From assembly GCA_026414545.1 (NCBI GenBank), contig JAOAIU010000007.1:1-39260 (forward strand): DNA of 39,260 nt, read 5' to 3'. Below, one piece after another: positions 1 to 8,349 of this stretch. Each line of letters starts with the position of its first letter. Position 1 is the stretch's first letter. Both the position numbers and the translations under genes were made by a program. The DNA is from Candidatus Saccharicenans sp. (GTDB lineage Bacteria; Acidobacteriota; Aminicenantia; Aminicenantales; Saccharicenantaceae). Below the pieces are notes generated by a model. That model did no database searches. It was not told the DNA's origin and saw only the letters and a list, made by a program, of their open reading frames with translations.

Positions 1-2610
1 TCTGAATCCAGCCAGGTATTGGTGGAAGAATACCTTGAAGGCTGGAAGGAAATTGAGTACGAAATAATCCGCGATGAAGCCGATAACTGCCTGGCTATCT
101 GCAACATGGAGAACATCGACCCCATGGGCATTCACACCGGGGAAAGCATTGTGGTGGCCCCATCGCAAACTCTGACCAACGGCGAGTATCACCGCCTGCG
201 GGAGATTGCCTTTCGGGCCGTGCGCCTTTTGAAAATCATCGGCGAATGCAACATCCAGTATGCCTTGAACCCGAAAAACGGCGATTACCGAATCATCGAG
301 ATAAATGCCCGGCTGTCGCGTTCCTCGGCCCTGGCCTCCAAGGCCACCGGTTATCCCCTGGCCTTCATGGCTGCTAAGCTCATGCTCGGGTATACTCTCC
401 CTGAACTCAAGAACACGGTGACCCGAGCCACCACCGCCTGCTTTGAGCCAGCTCTGGATTATGTCACGGTGAAAATCCCGCGCTGGGACCTTAAAAAATT
501 TGCCCGCGTTTCCCGGAAGATTGGCTCAGAGATGAAATCCGTGGGCGAGGTCATGGCCATCGGTCGCAGCTTTGAAGAAGCCTTGCAGAAAGCCCTGCGC
601 ATGCTGCAGGTGGGCATGTACGGATTTGTGGGTAATGAAAACTATTCCTTTAAGAACCTAGAGAAAGAGCTGGCCCATCCGACCGACGAGAGAATTTTCG
701 GCATAGCCGAGGCTTTCAAGAAAGGCTGGTCGGTGGAAAAAGTGGCTCACCTGACGAAAATCGACCCCTGGTTCCTAAGTAGGATGAAGGGGCTGGTGGA
801 GATGGAAAAACAGCTCAGGAGCCTCCCCTTGAGCTCGCTTCCAGCTGAGCTTCTTCTTGAAGCCAAGAGAAAAGGATTTTCTGATAAACAGATAGCCATT
901 TTTACCGGAGCCAGCGAACAGGAAGTCAGGGAAAAAAGGAAGAAGCTGAAGATCCAGCCGGCGGTAAAACAGATAGACACCCTGGCCGCTGAATACCCGG
1001 CCAAAACAAATTACTTATACCTGACTTACTGGGGCTCGGAAGATGATATCCGTTTCCGGCCATCGAAAAAGAAAATCATGGTTCTGGGCTCGGGCCCTTA
1101 CAGCATTGGCTCTTCGGTGGAGTTTGACTGGTGCGCAGTAAACACGGTGCTCAGCCTCCGGCAGCTCGGCTATCAGACTATCTTGGTCAACTATAACCCG
1201 GAAACCGTCTCCACCGATTACGACATGTGCGACCGGCTTTATTTTGACGAGCTGAGCCTGGAGCGGGTGCTCGATATTTACGAAAGAGAAAAACCAGCCG
1301 GAGTCATAATTTCCATGGGCGGCCAGGTTCCGAATAACCTGGCTCTCAAGCTCCACCAGGCTGGGGTCAGGGTCCTGGGCACCTCCCCAGAAAGCATCGA
1401 CCGGGCAGAAGACCGTCACAAATTTTCTAAGCTTCTCGATGAACTCGGCATAGACCAGCCACCCTGGAAAGAAGTCACCAGCCTGGATGAAGCTAGAAAA
1501 TTCTGCGCTGAGGTTGGTTATCCGGTGATCATCCGGCCTTCTTACGTGCTCAGCGGCGCGGCCATGAGCCTGGTGTTTGAGGAAAGTTATCTGGAGCAGT
1601 ATCTGAAAAGGGCTTCGCTTGTTTCACCAGAACATCCTGTAGTTATTTCCAAGTTCATAGTCGGAGCCAAGGAAATCGAGCTGGAAGCGGTGGCCAGTCG
1701 CGGGAAGGTGGTGGCTTCAGCCATCATCGAACACATAGAAAACGCTGGCGTCCATTCGGGTGACGCTACCATGGTCGTCCCGCCGCAAAAACTCTACCTG
1801 GAAACAATTAGACGGGCCCGCCTCATCGGAGAAAAAATCGCCCGGGCCTTGAAGATTACCGGTCCCTTCAACCTGCAACTTCTGGCCAGGGATAATGAGC
1901 TCAAAGTCATAGAATGCAACTTAAGGGCATCCCGTTCACTTCCTTTTGTGTCTAAGGTTTCGCGAATTCCATTTATCGAGCTGGCGGTCAGGGCCATGCT
2001 GGGCCTTCCCGTCAGCAACAACCGGTCGGTCTTTGAGCTTAATTATGTCGGAGTAAAGGCGCCACAATTTTCTTTTTCCCGGCTCAAGGGAGCTGACCCG
2101 CGTCTGGGAGTGGAAATGGCCTCAACCGGAGAGGTGGCCTCCCTGGGTGATGACGTGCAGGAAGCATTGCTCAAGGCGATGCTGGCCGCAGGTTATCGGC
2201 TCCCTGAAAAATCCATCTTGTTAAGCCTTGGAGGGGAAGAAAACAAGCAGAAATTCTTAGTGGCAGCCAGGGAGCTGGCCAAGACCGGACTAACCCTCTA
2301 CGCCACCGAGGGCACTTCCAAATTCCTCAAGCGGCATGGAATCGAAAGCTTCAGGCTGTTCAAGATTCACCAGCCCCGCCAGCCCAACCTGAAGGATTTT
2401 TTGATGGAGAAAAAAATAGATTTTCTGATTTCCATTCCCCACACCGGAAAGCGTCTCGAGTTTGATTCCGATTACCGCATGCGCCGCCTGGCCATCGACC
2501 TGGGCATTCCGGTTATCACCAACCTGCAACTGGCGGAGGCCTTCGTTTCAGCCTTGCGGGCAAAAAGAATTGAAGATCTGAGGATAAAACCCTGGTCTTC
2601 CTACTACTGA
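1..2610 (+). CDS. carB: Carbamoyl-phosphate synthase large subunit, 5' truncated by window edge
   Basis: Makes carbamoyl phosphate from bicarbonate, ATP and glutamine-derived ammonia for pyrimidine and arginine synthesis. The frame is open from base 1 and the first visible residues (SESSQVLVEEYLEGWKE) lie inside the first ATP-grasp domain, so roughly 200 N-terminal residues are outside the window. Order seen: rest of ATP-grasp 1 (INARLSRSSALASKATGYP near 295-355), oligomerisation region (about 640-1020), second ATP-grasp (about 1075-2190, with GSGPYSIGSSVEFDWCAV, NPETVSTDYDMCDRLYF and RPSYVLSGAAM), then an MGS-like allosteric domain (about 2210-2610). Several motifs, notably SSVEFDWCAV and GTSPESIDRAEDR, look more like eukaryotic CAD/CPS1 than E. 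coli CarB. An internal TTG at 19 is not the true start. Confidence 0.97.
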   Translation, partial: SESSQVLVEEYLEGWKEIEYEIIRDEADNCLAICNMENIDPMGIHTGESIVVAPSQTLTNGEYHRLREIAFRAVRLLKIIGECNIQYALNPKNGDYRIIEINARLSRSSALASKATGYPLAFMAAKLMLGYTLPELKNTVTRATTACFEPALDYVTVKIPRWDLKKFARVSRKIGSEMKSVGEVMAIGRSFEEALQKALRMLQVGMYGFVGNENYSFKNLEKELAHPTDERIFGIAEAFKKGWSVEKVAHLTKIDPWFLSRMKGLVEMEKQLRSLPLSSLPAELLLEAKRKGFSDKQIAIFTGASEQEVREKRKKLKIQPAVKQIDTLAAEYPAKTNYLYLTYWGSEDDIRFRPSKKKIMVLGSGPYSIGSSVEFDWCAVNTVLSLRQLGYQTILVNYNPETVSTDYDMCDRLYFDELSLERVLDIYEREKPAGVIISMGGQVPNNLALKLHQAGVRVLGTSPESIDRAEDRHKFSKLLDELGIDQPPWKEVTSLDEARKFCAEVGYPVIIRPSYVLSGAAMSLVFEESYLEQYLKRASLVSPEHPVVISKFIVGAKEIELEAVASRGKVVASAIIEHIENAGVHSGDATMVVPPQKLYLETIRRARLIGEKIARALKITGPFNLQLLARDNELKVIECNLRASRSLPFVSKVSRIPFIELAVRAMLGLPVSNNRSVFELNYVGVKAPQFSFSRLKGADPRLGVEMASTGEVASLGDDVQEALLKAMLAAGYRLPEKSILLSLGGEENKQKFLVAARELAKTGLTLYATEGTSKFLKRHGIESFRLFKIHQPRQPNLKDFLMEKKIDFLISIPHTGKRLEFDSDYRMRRLAIDLGIPVITNLQLAEAFVSALRAKRIEDLRIKPWSSYY

Positions 2611-2730
2611 TATCTGGATATCTGTAGAAACAGAGTCTGTGCAGGTTTCTCCCCAAACGTCAACCGCGGCCCTTTTTCCTATGAAATCCATGATTTAGAA
2701 AAAATGTCCAGGCCTGACTTAAACCTTTCG

Positions 2731-2760
2731 TTGCTTACATATCTGGACAAAGTCTATAAT
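2731..2760 (+). promoter_or_regulatory. Sigma-70-type promoter for the VOC gene
   Basis: TTGCTT (2731-2736), an 18-base spacer, then a perfect TATAAT (2755-2760). Transcription would start near 2767, and the gene at 2791 has a GGAGG ribosome site at 2780-2784. The sequence match is seen directly; activity is inferred. Confidence 0.55.
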
Positions 2761-2790
2761 CTAGGACTCATAGAATGATGGAGGAAGACG

Positions 2791-3192
2791 ATGAGAATAA
2801 GATTATTGAGCCTTCCGGTGGCTGACCAGGACAGGGCCCTGGAATTCTATACCAACAAACTCGGCTTTGTTCTCAAAAAGGACATCCCCATCGGCCAGGC
2901 CCGCTGGCTCACCTTAGCTTCGCCCGAAGAGCCGGATGGCCCCGAGCTCCTGCTGGAACCCAATGCTGAATACCCGGCGATGAAAAACCTGAAAGAAGCT
3001 TTGCTTAAGGATGGAATTCCCATCGCCGCTTTTGCTGTGGACAGCGTTGAGGAGGAATTTGCCCGACTCAAAGAAAAAGGCGTGCACTTTACCCTGGAAC
3101 CGACAGATTTTGGAACGGCTATTGTGGCCATCCTCAACGACACCTGCGGCAACCTCATCCAGATTTACCAGGAAAAGTCACCCGGGGCATGA
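2791..3192 (+). CDS. VOC (glyoxalase/bleomycin-resistance fold) family protein
   Basis: A 133-residue protein with the beta-alpha-beta-beta-beta layout of the vicinal-oxygen-chelate superfamily. The N-terminal signature SLPVADQDRALEFYTNKLGF and the C-terminal CGNLIQIYQ are typical of single-module VOC proteins, which act as dimers. In classic metal-binding members the first strand carries His and the last strand Glu (GNLIEL). Here these positions read Leu/Ser and Gln, so the metal site looks altered and the reaction cannot be predicted. The start ATG is supported by GGAGG seven bases upstream. It stands alone behind its own promoter, 180 bases after carB. The family call is firm; the substrate is unknown. 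Confidence 0.85.
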   Translation: MRIRLLSLPVADQDRALEFYTNKLGFVLKKDIPIGQARWLTLASPEEPDGPELLLEPNAEYPAMKNLKEALLKDGIPIAAFAVDSVEEEFARLKEKGVHFTLEPTDFGTAIVAILNDTCGNLIQIYQEKSPGA

Positions 3193-3362
3193 TCGTCTCT
3201 TACTTCTGAGCCGGGCAGGCCGGATGATTTTTCTGCCATTTGACATTGTCTCGGGCTGGCTGCTTTCTTCAGGCCCCGGTTCTACTGCCGGACGGCCAGC
3301 TCGACCCATTTCAGTATTCGCATAAACTGCATGTTCCGTCCTAACCTAAGAGATATTTGTCG

Positions 3363-3391
3363 TTGATATCTATCAGGCCGCGATTTATCAT
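3363..3391 (+). promoter_or_regulatory. Promoter placing transcription start at the ATG of the ABM-like gene
   Basis: TTGATA (3363-3368), a 17-base spacer, then TATCAT (3386-3391), each matching consensus at 5 of 6. Only 8 bases separate the -10 box from the ATG at 3400 and no Shine-Dalgarno lies between, so the transcript is predicted to be leaderless. Confidence 0.5.
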
Positions 3392-3399
3392 GGTTATCG

Positions 3400-3750
3400 A
3401 TGGCTAAATCTCCATCGGGGATAAAAGTGATAAGTAGAATCTGGCATAGCTGGACAACCAAGAAAAATGCGGATATCTATGAAAAGCTGCTAAGGAATGA
3501 AATATTTGTTGAGATTAAGAACCGAAATATCAAGGGTTTTATAGATATTCAATTGCTCAGAAGAGATATTAGAGATGAAGTAGAATTTATAACCATAATG
3601 AGATTTGCTTCGATTGAAGCGGTGCAGGAATTTGCGGGTAAAGATTACGAAGCTGGTGTTGTTCCGCCTAAAGCTCGGGCTATCCTCAACCGTTTTGATG
3701 AACGCTCTCAGCATTATGAAATCAGAGAAGAAATCAAATCTGACATATAA
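3400..3750 (+). CDS. ABM-like (dimeric alpha-beta barrel) protein, function unknown
   Basis: A 116-residue protein. The stretch VISRIWHSWTTKKNADIYEKLL, the central DIQLLRRD strand and the VEFITIMRFASIEAVQEFAG segment resemble small antibiotic-biosynthesis-monooxygenase-like proteins, which fold as ferredoxin-like dimers. Catalysis cannot be judged. The coding DNA is visibly more AT-rich than neighbouring genes (many AAA, GAA, ATA and TTT codons), unlike the C/G-ending codons of carB, so recent acquisition is possible. The start is uncertain: ATG 3400 suits a leaderless transcript from the promoter just upstream, while a GTG at 3427 sits closer to where family members usually begin. No operon partner is evident. 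Confidence 0.75.
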   Translation: MAKSPSGIKVISRIWHSWTTKKNADIYEKLLRNEIFVEIKNRNIKGFIDIQLLRRDIRDEVEFITIMRFASIEAVQEFAGKDYEAGVVPPKARAILNRFDERSQHYEIREEIKSDI

Positions 3751-3834
3751 AAAAACTCATTTTATGCCCTTTAGTCCCTCGCTGGCCTAAGGTCTCTTCA
3801 ACTCCAGCAGTTATTGGCAGAAAATGGTTTCATA

Positions 3835-4584
3835 TCACTTATCAGGTTTGGAGGCTTCCACCAGCAGGGTCAATCCATAGTTTCTCCTCTCGGGTGGAGG
3901 TTCGGCAAGGCAAAGGGCAAATAAACCGATGGTCCCGAGAAAAAGGTAACCAATCAGGCGCACGGGCAAAAAAAGCGATGGCAGGTCGTCAAGCTTCCAG
4001 GAAAAGCGGGCCAGAGCCAGGGCTAATGGACTGGAAAGAACAAACTGGCATCGCTCGACTTTCAAGCCGGCCTGCTGCAATTTATTCAAGACCACTTCCC
4101 GGTCATAAAATTGATTAACCCTGTAACGTCTTCGATGACTTTCCTTTTCCTTCGCTCTTATGCCTGGACAGGAAAGACTGTCAGCCGAGAGAAACAGTCT
4201 TCCCCCGGGCTTTAATGATCTGGCTATTTGGCGCAGAGTTCTTTCATCATCTTGAAGATGTTCGATAACGCATAAGCTTATAACCTTATCAAAATAGTTT
4301 TCGGGAAAATCGAGTTCCTCGGCGTTCATTTCCATGAAGTTCAGTTTTGGGCTTGAGGATCGGTTACGGGCCTTGTTCAGGGCTTTCTGGCGGATATCTA
4401 TTCCTACGGCTTCGGCACCCTTGCTGGCAATCCTCTCTGTATAAAAACCATCCCCACAGCCAACATCGAGTATCTTTTCACCCGGCCGGGGATCAAGCCA
4501 GCGCATAAGGGTGGAACATTCCTCAAAGCGCCTGAAATTATGGTGAAAGCCTAAAAACCTGGCCAGTAAAAACTTTAATTCCAA
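3835..4584 (-). CDS. Class I SAM-dependent methyltransferase with C-terminal hydrophobic segment
   Basis: A 249-residue protein. Motif I of the SAM-binding Rossmann fold is ILDVGCGDGFYTERIA (about residues 38-53). It is followed by an acidic strand end (AVGIDIRQKAL), the motif-II-like NYFDKVISLCVIEHLQDD and the post-motif LKPGGRLFLSAD, all typical of Methyltransf_11-type enzymes. Residues about 205-230 (LFLPVRLIGYLFLGTIGLFALCLA) form a likely membrane or membrane-associated helix, which suggests a lipid, quinone or envelope substrate. The only usable start is a TTG at 4582-4584, because an in-frame TAA lies seven codons upstream; an internal ATG (residue 27) would cut the fold. The substrate is not predictable. 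It is a single gene transcribed away from the large operon. Confidence 0.88.
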   Translation of the reverse strand: MELKFLLARFLGFHHNFRRFEECSTLMRWLDPRPGEKILDVGCGDGFYTERIASKGAEAVGIDIRQKALNKARNRSSSPKLNFMEMNAEELDFPENYFDKVISLCVIEHLQDDERTLRQIARSLKPGGRLFLSADSLSCPGIRAKEKESHRRRYRVNQFYDREVVLNKLQQAGLKVERCQFVLSSPLALALARFSWKLDDLPSLFLPVRLIGYLFLGTIGLFALCLAEPPPERRNYGLTLLVEASKPDK

Positions 4585-4847
4585 TTTTTGCTCTTGAGAA
4601 CCTTAAAACCCGTTTTCCAATAAGGTTCTGTTATCCGGTTGCAAAATAATGATAGCTTAATAAAGCAGCAATATTCAATTCTAATGGCCATCAAGGCGCG
4701 GACCCAAAGGGAACATCGTTTCATGATTCTATAACACGAAAAATAGTGTAGCGGTTGCCTGCAGCCAGAAGTCACATTTTCCATTTTCAGTTTAAGCAGG
4801 TTACCATGATTTCGGTACAGACAGGCCGGCGGCAATGAATTTTTAAC

Positions 4848-4875
4848 TTGACTTGATTTTCAATATAAATATAAA
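4848..4875 (+). promoter_or_regulatory. Promoter of the giant two-gene operon
   Basis: TTGACT (4848-4853), a 16-base spacer, then TATAAA (4870-4875). The predicted start near 4882 leaves a 5' leader of about 115 bases, long enough for post-initiation control. Confidence 0.5.
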
Positions 4876-4893
4876 GAAATCAAAGGTTAATTT

Positions 4894-4938
4894 ATGAGGG
4901 CAAGAAGCGTTTTCCCTGCATCTCCCCCGGGTTATTAG
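4894..4938 (+). CDS. Possible 14-codon leader peptide with a PPG motif
   Basis: ATG at 4894, encoding MRARSVFPASPPGY and then TAG at 4936-4938. AAAGG lies about 7 bases upstream, a plausible ribosome site. The Pro-Pro-Gly run two codons before the stop is the classic ribosome-stalling context relieved by EF-P. It lies wholly inside the predicted leader of the giant operon, so it could couple expression to translation speed. A chance ORF of this size is common, so this is a low-confidence call. Confidence 0.25.
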   Translation: MRARSVFPASPPGY

Positions 4939-4996
4939 CTCAGTTAAGCAACAGTCGGCCGCATAAATTGCCTTTTTCCAAGGAAAGGAGTCGTCC

Positions 4997-7900
4997 ATGA
5001 CTGACCCTGAATCCAGAAAAAAGAAGGAAGGGGAAAGAGATTCCAGGCCCGCTCGTATTTCCCGCAGAAAATTTCTCTCATACGCCGGGATCCTGGGAGC
5101 CACTCCGGTAATGGGCCAGTTGCAGCAAATACAGAAAAAGGTCGTCCCGCCAAGACAGATAGTCCTGCCCCAGGAAGAGCTGTTGATTCAAGCCTTCCGA
5201 CCCGACGACCTACTCCTCTTAGATTTTGAATTCGTCAATCTCAAGCTGGTAAATCTGCCCAAGCCTCACCTGGTCAGGAACAACGCCTCTCAGCCGGCCT
5301 ATCTCATCGTCCACTTTCCCCCGCAGAGCATCGCCGAAGAGGCGTTCTATGAGGCCAGCACTCCGGCCGAATCTGAGACTCCCAAACCGCCGCCCGTCTT
5401 TTCCAGAATTTCGGGCCCCAGCCGTCTGGCCTTTTTAATCCCCGGCGAAATCAAAGAAATCCCCCTGACCCTGGAAGCCCTGCTGGCCTGGCACCTTTAC
5501 CAGCCGAGCCTGGTTCCGGCGGCCCTGCCTCCCGCAGTTCCGGGACAACCCATCCAAAAAACGGTTCAACCGAAGACAGGAACCCCCGCTGCTTCGACCC
5601 GCTCTCTGCTAACCCAGACTGGGCCATCAGTCCAGAATCTTTATCTCAGGCAGAATAAGCTGGCTCAAACCCAGGTCGGCGCCACTCTCAGAGCCACCCT
5701 GAAACCCACCCCTCCCGAAAGATTTCAGACAGCCATAGAAATGCCTTACCGGCTGATTCTATCGCCCAATGCCTTCAATATCTGGCTGCATGCGGCCGGG
5801 GTAACCTCCACCGCCGGCTGGACAGAGCTCTGGCACACTCGCCTGGCCGCTCTTAATCCCGACGGTACAGTCAGCGAATCAGATAATCCTTACCTGGCGG
5901 TCCGGGCTGTCTGGTCGCCGGATGTGGACCTGGATAACCTGGTCGGTCCTGATCCCGAGCACAAAGCCCGGCCCCGTCTGTCGCTCGACCCCAACGACCG
6001 ACACCAGATCGTCCACCTGAGCAGCAATTTTACCCTCAGGAACCCGGATAAATCCGCCTACGAGCCTCAGCCGGTTAAGGTCAAACGGATGATGCTCAGC
6101 TCGCTGGGCGCCTGGCTCGATTCCATCGGCAACTGGACCCCTATGTCCCCGCTTTCGGTGGTGACCTGGCAACACCTGGCCACCATGGGCCGCGACCATT
6201 ATGTCAAGGTCGTTTATAAAGGGTACCTCCTGCCATTCGGCCACCGGGCTGCTCTGGTGAAAGAAACCGAGAGAAAATTCTTCAAGGGTCGAGACGGACA
6301 GAACATCGCCTATCTCTTCCAGAAAAAATATATCGTCATCCGCGACCCGGACCGCACCTTCCCGGCGCCATTTCAACAATACGACGGCCGGGAGGTTCCA
6401 TTCCAGCTGGTCAGGATCACCACCAAAAAGACTCCTCCGCTCGACCCTCCGGAGAGCACGCAGATTCTGCCCGATTCCGGACAACAGGCCTTCTGGCCGA
6501 AAGTCGGAGGCAAGGATTTCGAATTTCACGTGATAGCCACTGACCAGGAAGGCAACGAAGTTGAATTTAGAATGCCCATGGTCTTCATTGAAAATTACTA
6601 TGCCTTCAACCAGGCCAAGCTGAATCAGGTGATAGGAGCCTATAATTCAAAATCGATAACGCCAGTGGTCAAAAGAAGACCCGACCTGATGGGTCAGAGT
6701 ATTTCTTTTGCCCCGGAGAAGAAAAAGGGCGACACAAGCTTCGAAACAGAATCCCTGACCTGGCAGGTGGTGGAAGCCAGACCCAACTCCTCGCCACCTG
6801 CCTTTGAAATGCAGGACCAGCCGATGTGCTTCCCCGCCCTGGAAGAAGCGGCCATTGCCATCCCGGCCCTCAAGAACCTGGTCGGCTTTGACAGCACTCA
6901 GGTCAAGTATGCCGAATCTTATATAAAGAATGGATTCAACGCACCTGGCAACAAAGGTGAACTGATCTTGCAGGTTCTGAACCCGCCCCGCCTTGATTTT
7001 GCAGCCGGCGGGAAAGCAGAAAAATCAGGCGGAATTGCCACCCCCAGTTTCTCCATTGTGGGTCTCTCACGAATCCTGGGCCCGGTAGGGGCCGGACTTT
7101 CCCCATCGGCTTCAGACTCTGTAGCTGAGGCTACCAGCGCTCTCAATGACATCGTGTCCGGAAAGTTTGACCCCAAAAAGTTTTTTGACGACCAGGCCAA
7201 GATTCTCGGCGGGATACTGCTCCGGGATGTCATCGACGCGGTCAATGATTTCACCGGCTCAGCCAACACTGAAAAGGCCCTAGCCATCAAGAACGAAGCG
7301 GTTTATGAGAGCGACGGCAAAACGCCGGCCGGCGTAAAGACCCTCTTAAAATGGACACCTTCCGTCCACGATGTTCTGATATTCATCGCCAGCCGCGACG
7401 GCACCAAATCAACTTTCACCCTGAATGTTGAAGCCATCAACTATTTCAACGGTAAAGAATCGTCTTACAAGGTCAAAGGCGAACTCACCGACTTCACCCT
7501 GGACCTGATTAAGGGAATCACCACCTTTATTCTGGTCAAGTTTTCTAAATTCACCTTTACCGCCGAGAAAGGCAAGAAAACAGATGTCGACCCGAAAATT
7601 GCTTCCATTGATTTCCGGGGTCCGCTCAAATTCATCAAGGAACTGCTGGATAAAATTCCGCTGCCTGGCGGCTTCAGCGAGGCCGACGGTGGATTCGGCG
7701 GAAAACCGATAGTTAAAGTGGACGCCTCCGGAGCCAAGCTGGGCTATGCCCTGTCGATTCCCGATGTGGCCTTTGGCGTCTTCACCCTGCAAAATCTCAG
7801 TTTCAGCGGAGAAATTTATCTGCCCTTTAACGGCGACCCGGTTTCCCTGCGCTTTGCCTTCAATGAAAAAAATAACCCCTTCCTGGTGACCGTGGCCATG

Positions 7901-8335
7901 TTCGGAGGCGGCGGCTTCTTTGCCATCGTGCTTCAGCCCCACGGGATTAAACTTATCGAAGGCTCTCTGGAGTTCGGCGGCAGCTTTGCCATGAACATCG
8001 GCGTGGCCAGCGGTGGGGTCACCCTGATGGCCGGCATTTACTTCAAGTACGAAGACGAGGCCCTGACCCTGACCGGCTATGTCCGCTGCACCGGCGAGCT
8101 GGATGTCCTGGGCCTCATCAGCATCTCGGCAGAATTCTACCTGTCACTGACTTACGAAGAAGCTCGCAACCGGGTCTGGGGCCAGGCTTCTCTAACCGTC
8201 AAAATCAAGATCGTCTTCTTCAGCATCAAAGTCACCCTTAAAGTGGAAAGAGAATTCGGACACTCGCCGGCTCCGCTGTTCTGCGACCTGATGGAAGAAA
8301 AAGACTGGCTGGCTTACTGTGAAGCCTTTGCCTGA
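4997..8335 (+). CDS. Large Tat-signal protein of unknown function, first gene of the giant pair
   Basis: A 1112-residue protein I could not place in a named family. The N-terminus has a twin-arginine export signal: charged n-region, then SRRKFLSYAG (residues 22-31) and a short weak hydrophobic stretch, so it is probably exported folded. A Pro/Gln/Thr-rich linker covers about residues 168-234. The central part (about 245-560) is rich in Trp, His and Asp, including TELWHTRL, DRHQIVHLSSNF and LGAWLDSIGNW. The last 300 residues alternate hydrophobic and polar residues with Gly-rich turns (VTVAMFGGGGFFAIVLQ, GSFAMNIGVASGGVTLMAG), typical of extended beta structure. No nucleotide, protease or glycosidase motif was seen. 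The start is supported by AAGGAAAGGAG upstream. The partner gene follows 14 bases after the stop. Confidence 0.9.
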   Translation: MTDPESRKKKEGERDSRPARISRRKFLSYAGILGATPVMGQLQQIQKKVVPPRQIVLPQEELLIQAFRPDDLLLLDFEFVNLKLVNLPKPHLVRNNASQPAYLIVHFPPQSIAEEAFYEASTPAESETPKPPPVFSRISGPSRLAFLIPGEIKEIPLTLEALLAWHLYQPSLVPAALPPAVPGQPIQKTVQPKTGTPAASTRSLLTQTGPSVQNLYLRQNKLAQTQVGATLRATLKPTPPERFQTAIEMPYRLILSPNAFNIWLHAAGVTSTAGWTELWHTRLAALNPDGTVSESDNPYLAVRAVWSPDVDLDNLVGPDPEHKARPRLSLDPNDRHQIVHLSSNFTLRNPDKSAYEPQPVKVKRMMLSSLGAWLDSIGNWTPMSPLSVVTWQHLATMGRDHYVKVVYKGYLLPFGHRAALVKETERKFFKGRDGQNIAYLFQKKYIVIRDPDRTFPAPFQQYDGREVPFQLVRITTKKTPPLDPPESTQILPDSGQQAFWPKVGGKDFEFHVIATDQEGNEVEFRMPMVFIENYYAFNQAKLNQVIGAYNSKSITPVVKRRPDLMGQSISFAPEKKKGDTSFETESLTWQVVEARPNSSPPAFEMQDQPMCFPALEEAAIAIPALKNLVGFDSTQVKYAESYIKNGFNAPGNKGELILQVLNPPRLDFAAGGKAEKSGGIATPSFSIVGLSRILGPVGAGLSPSASDSVAEATSALNDIVSGKFDPKKFFDDQAKILGGILLRDVIDAVNDFTGSANTEKALAIKNEAVYESDGKTPAGVKTLLKWTPSVHDVLIFIASRDGTKSTFTLNVEAINYFNGKESSYKVKGELTDFTLDLIKGITTFILVKFSKFTFTAEKGKKTDVDPKIASIDFRGPLKFIKELLDKIPLPGGFSEADGGFGGKPIVKVDASGAKLGYALSIPDVAFGVFTLQNLSFSGEIYLPFNGDPVSLRFAFNEKNNPFLVTVAMFGGGGFFAIVLQPHGIKLIEGSLEFGGSFAMNIGVASGGVTLMAGIYFKYEDEALTLTGYVRCTGELDVLGLISISAEFYLSLTYEEARNRVWGQASLTVKIKIVFFSIKVTLKVEREFGHSPAPLFCDLMEEKDWLAYCEAFA

Positions 8336-8349
8336 AAGGGAGGACCACC

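Larger units (their letters stand above)
4585..4996. other. Divergent intergenic region, 412 bases
   Basis: No convincing protein gene. It separates the methyltransferase (minus) from the two-gene giant operon (plus). It holds the sigma-70-like promoter at 4848-4875, a 14-codon leader ORF at 4894-4938, and an AAGGAAAGGAG ribosome site just before 4997. The part from 4590 to 4840 shows only weak AT-rich stretches on the minus strand that may hold the methyltransferase promoter. Confidence 0.6.

Noticed and set aside
3011-3325. 104-residue plus-strand ORF overlapping the VOC gene
   Set aside because: Out-of-frame shadow over the VOC gene and its 3' flank; no family likeness.
4575-4835. 86-residue minus-strand ORF upstream of the methyltransferase
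   Set aside because: Cys/Arg/Tyr-rich random-looking sequence without domain or ribosome site; overlaps the methyltransferase start.
5879-6529. 216-residue minus-strand ORF
   Set aside because: Antisense to the Tat-signal giant gene; composition is that of a shadow frame.
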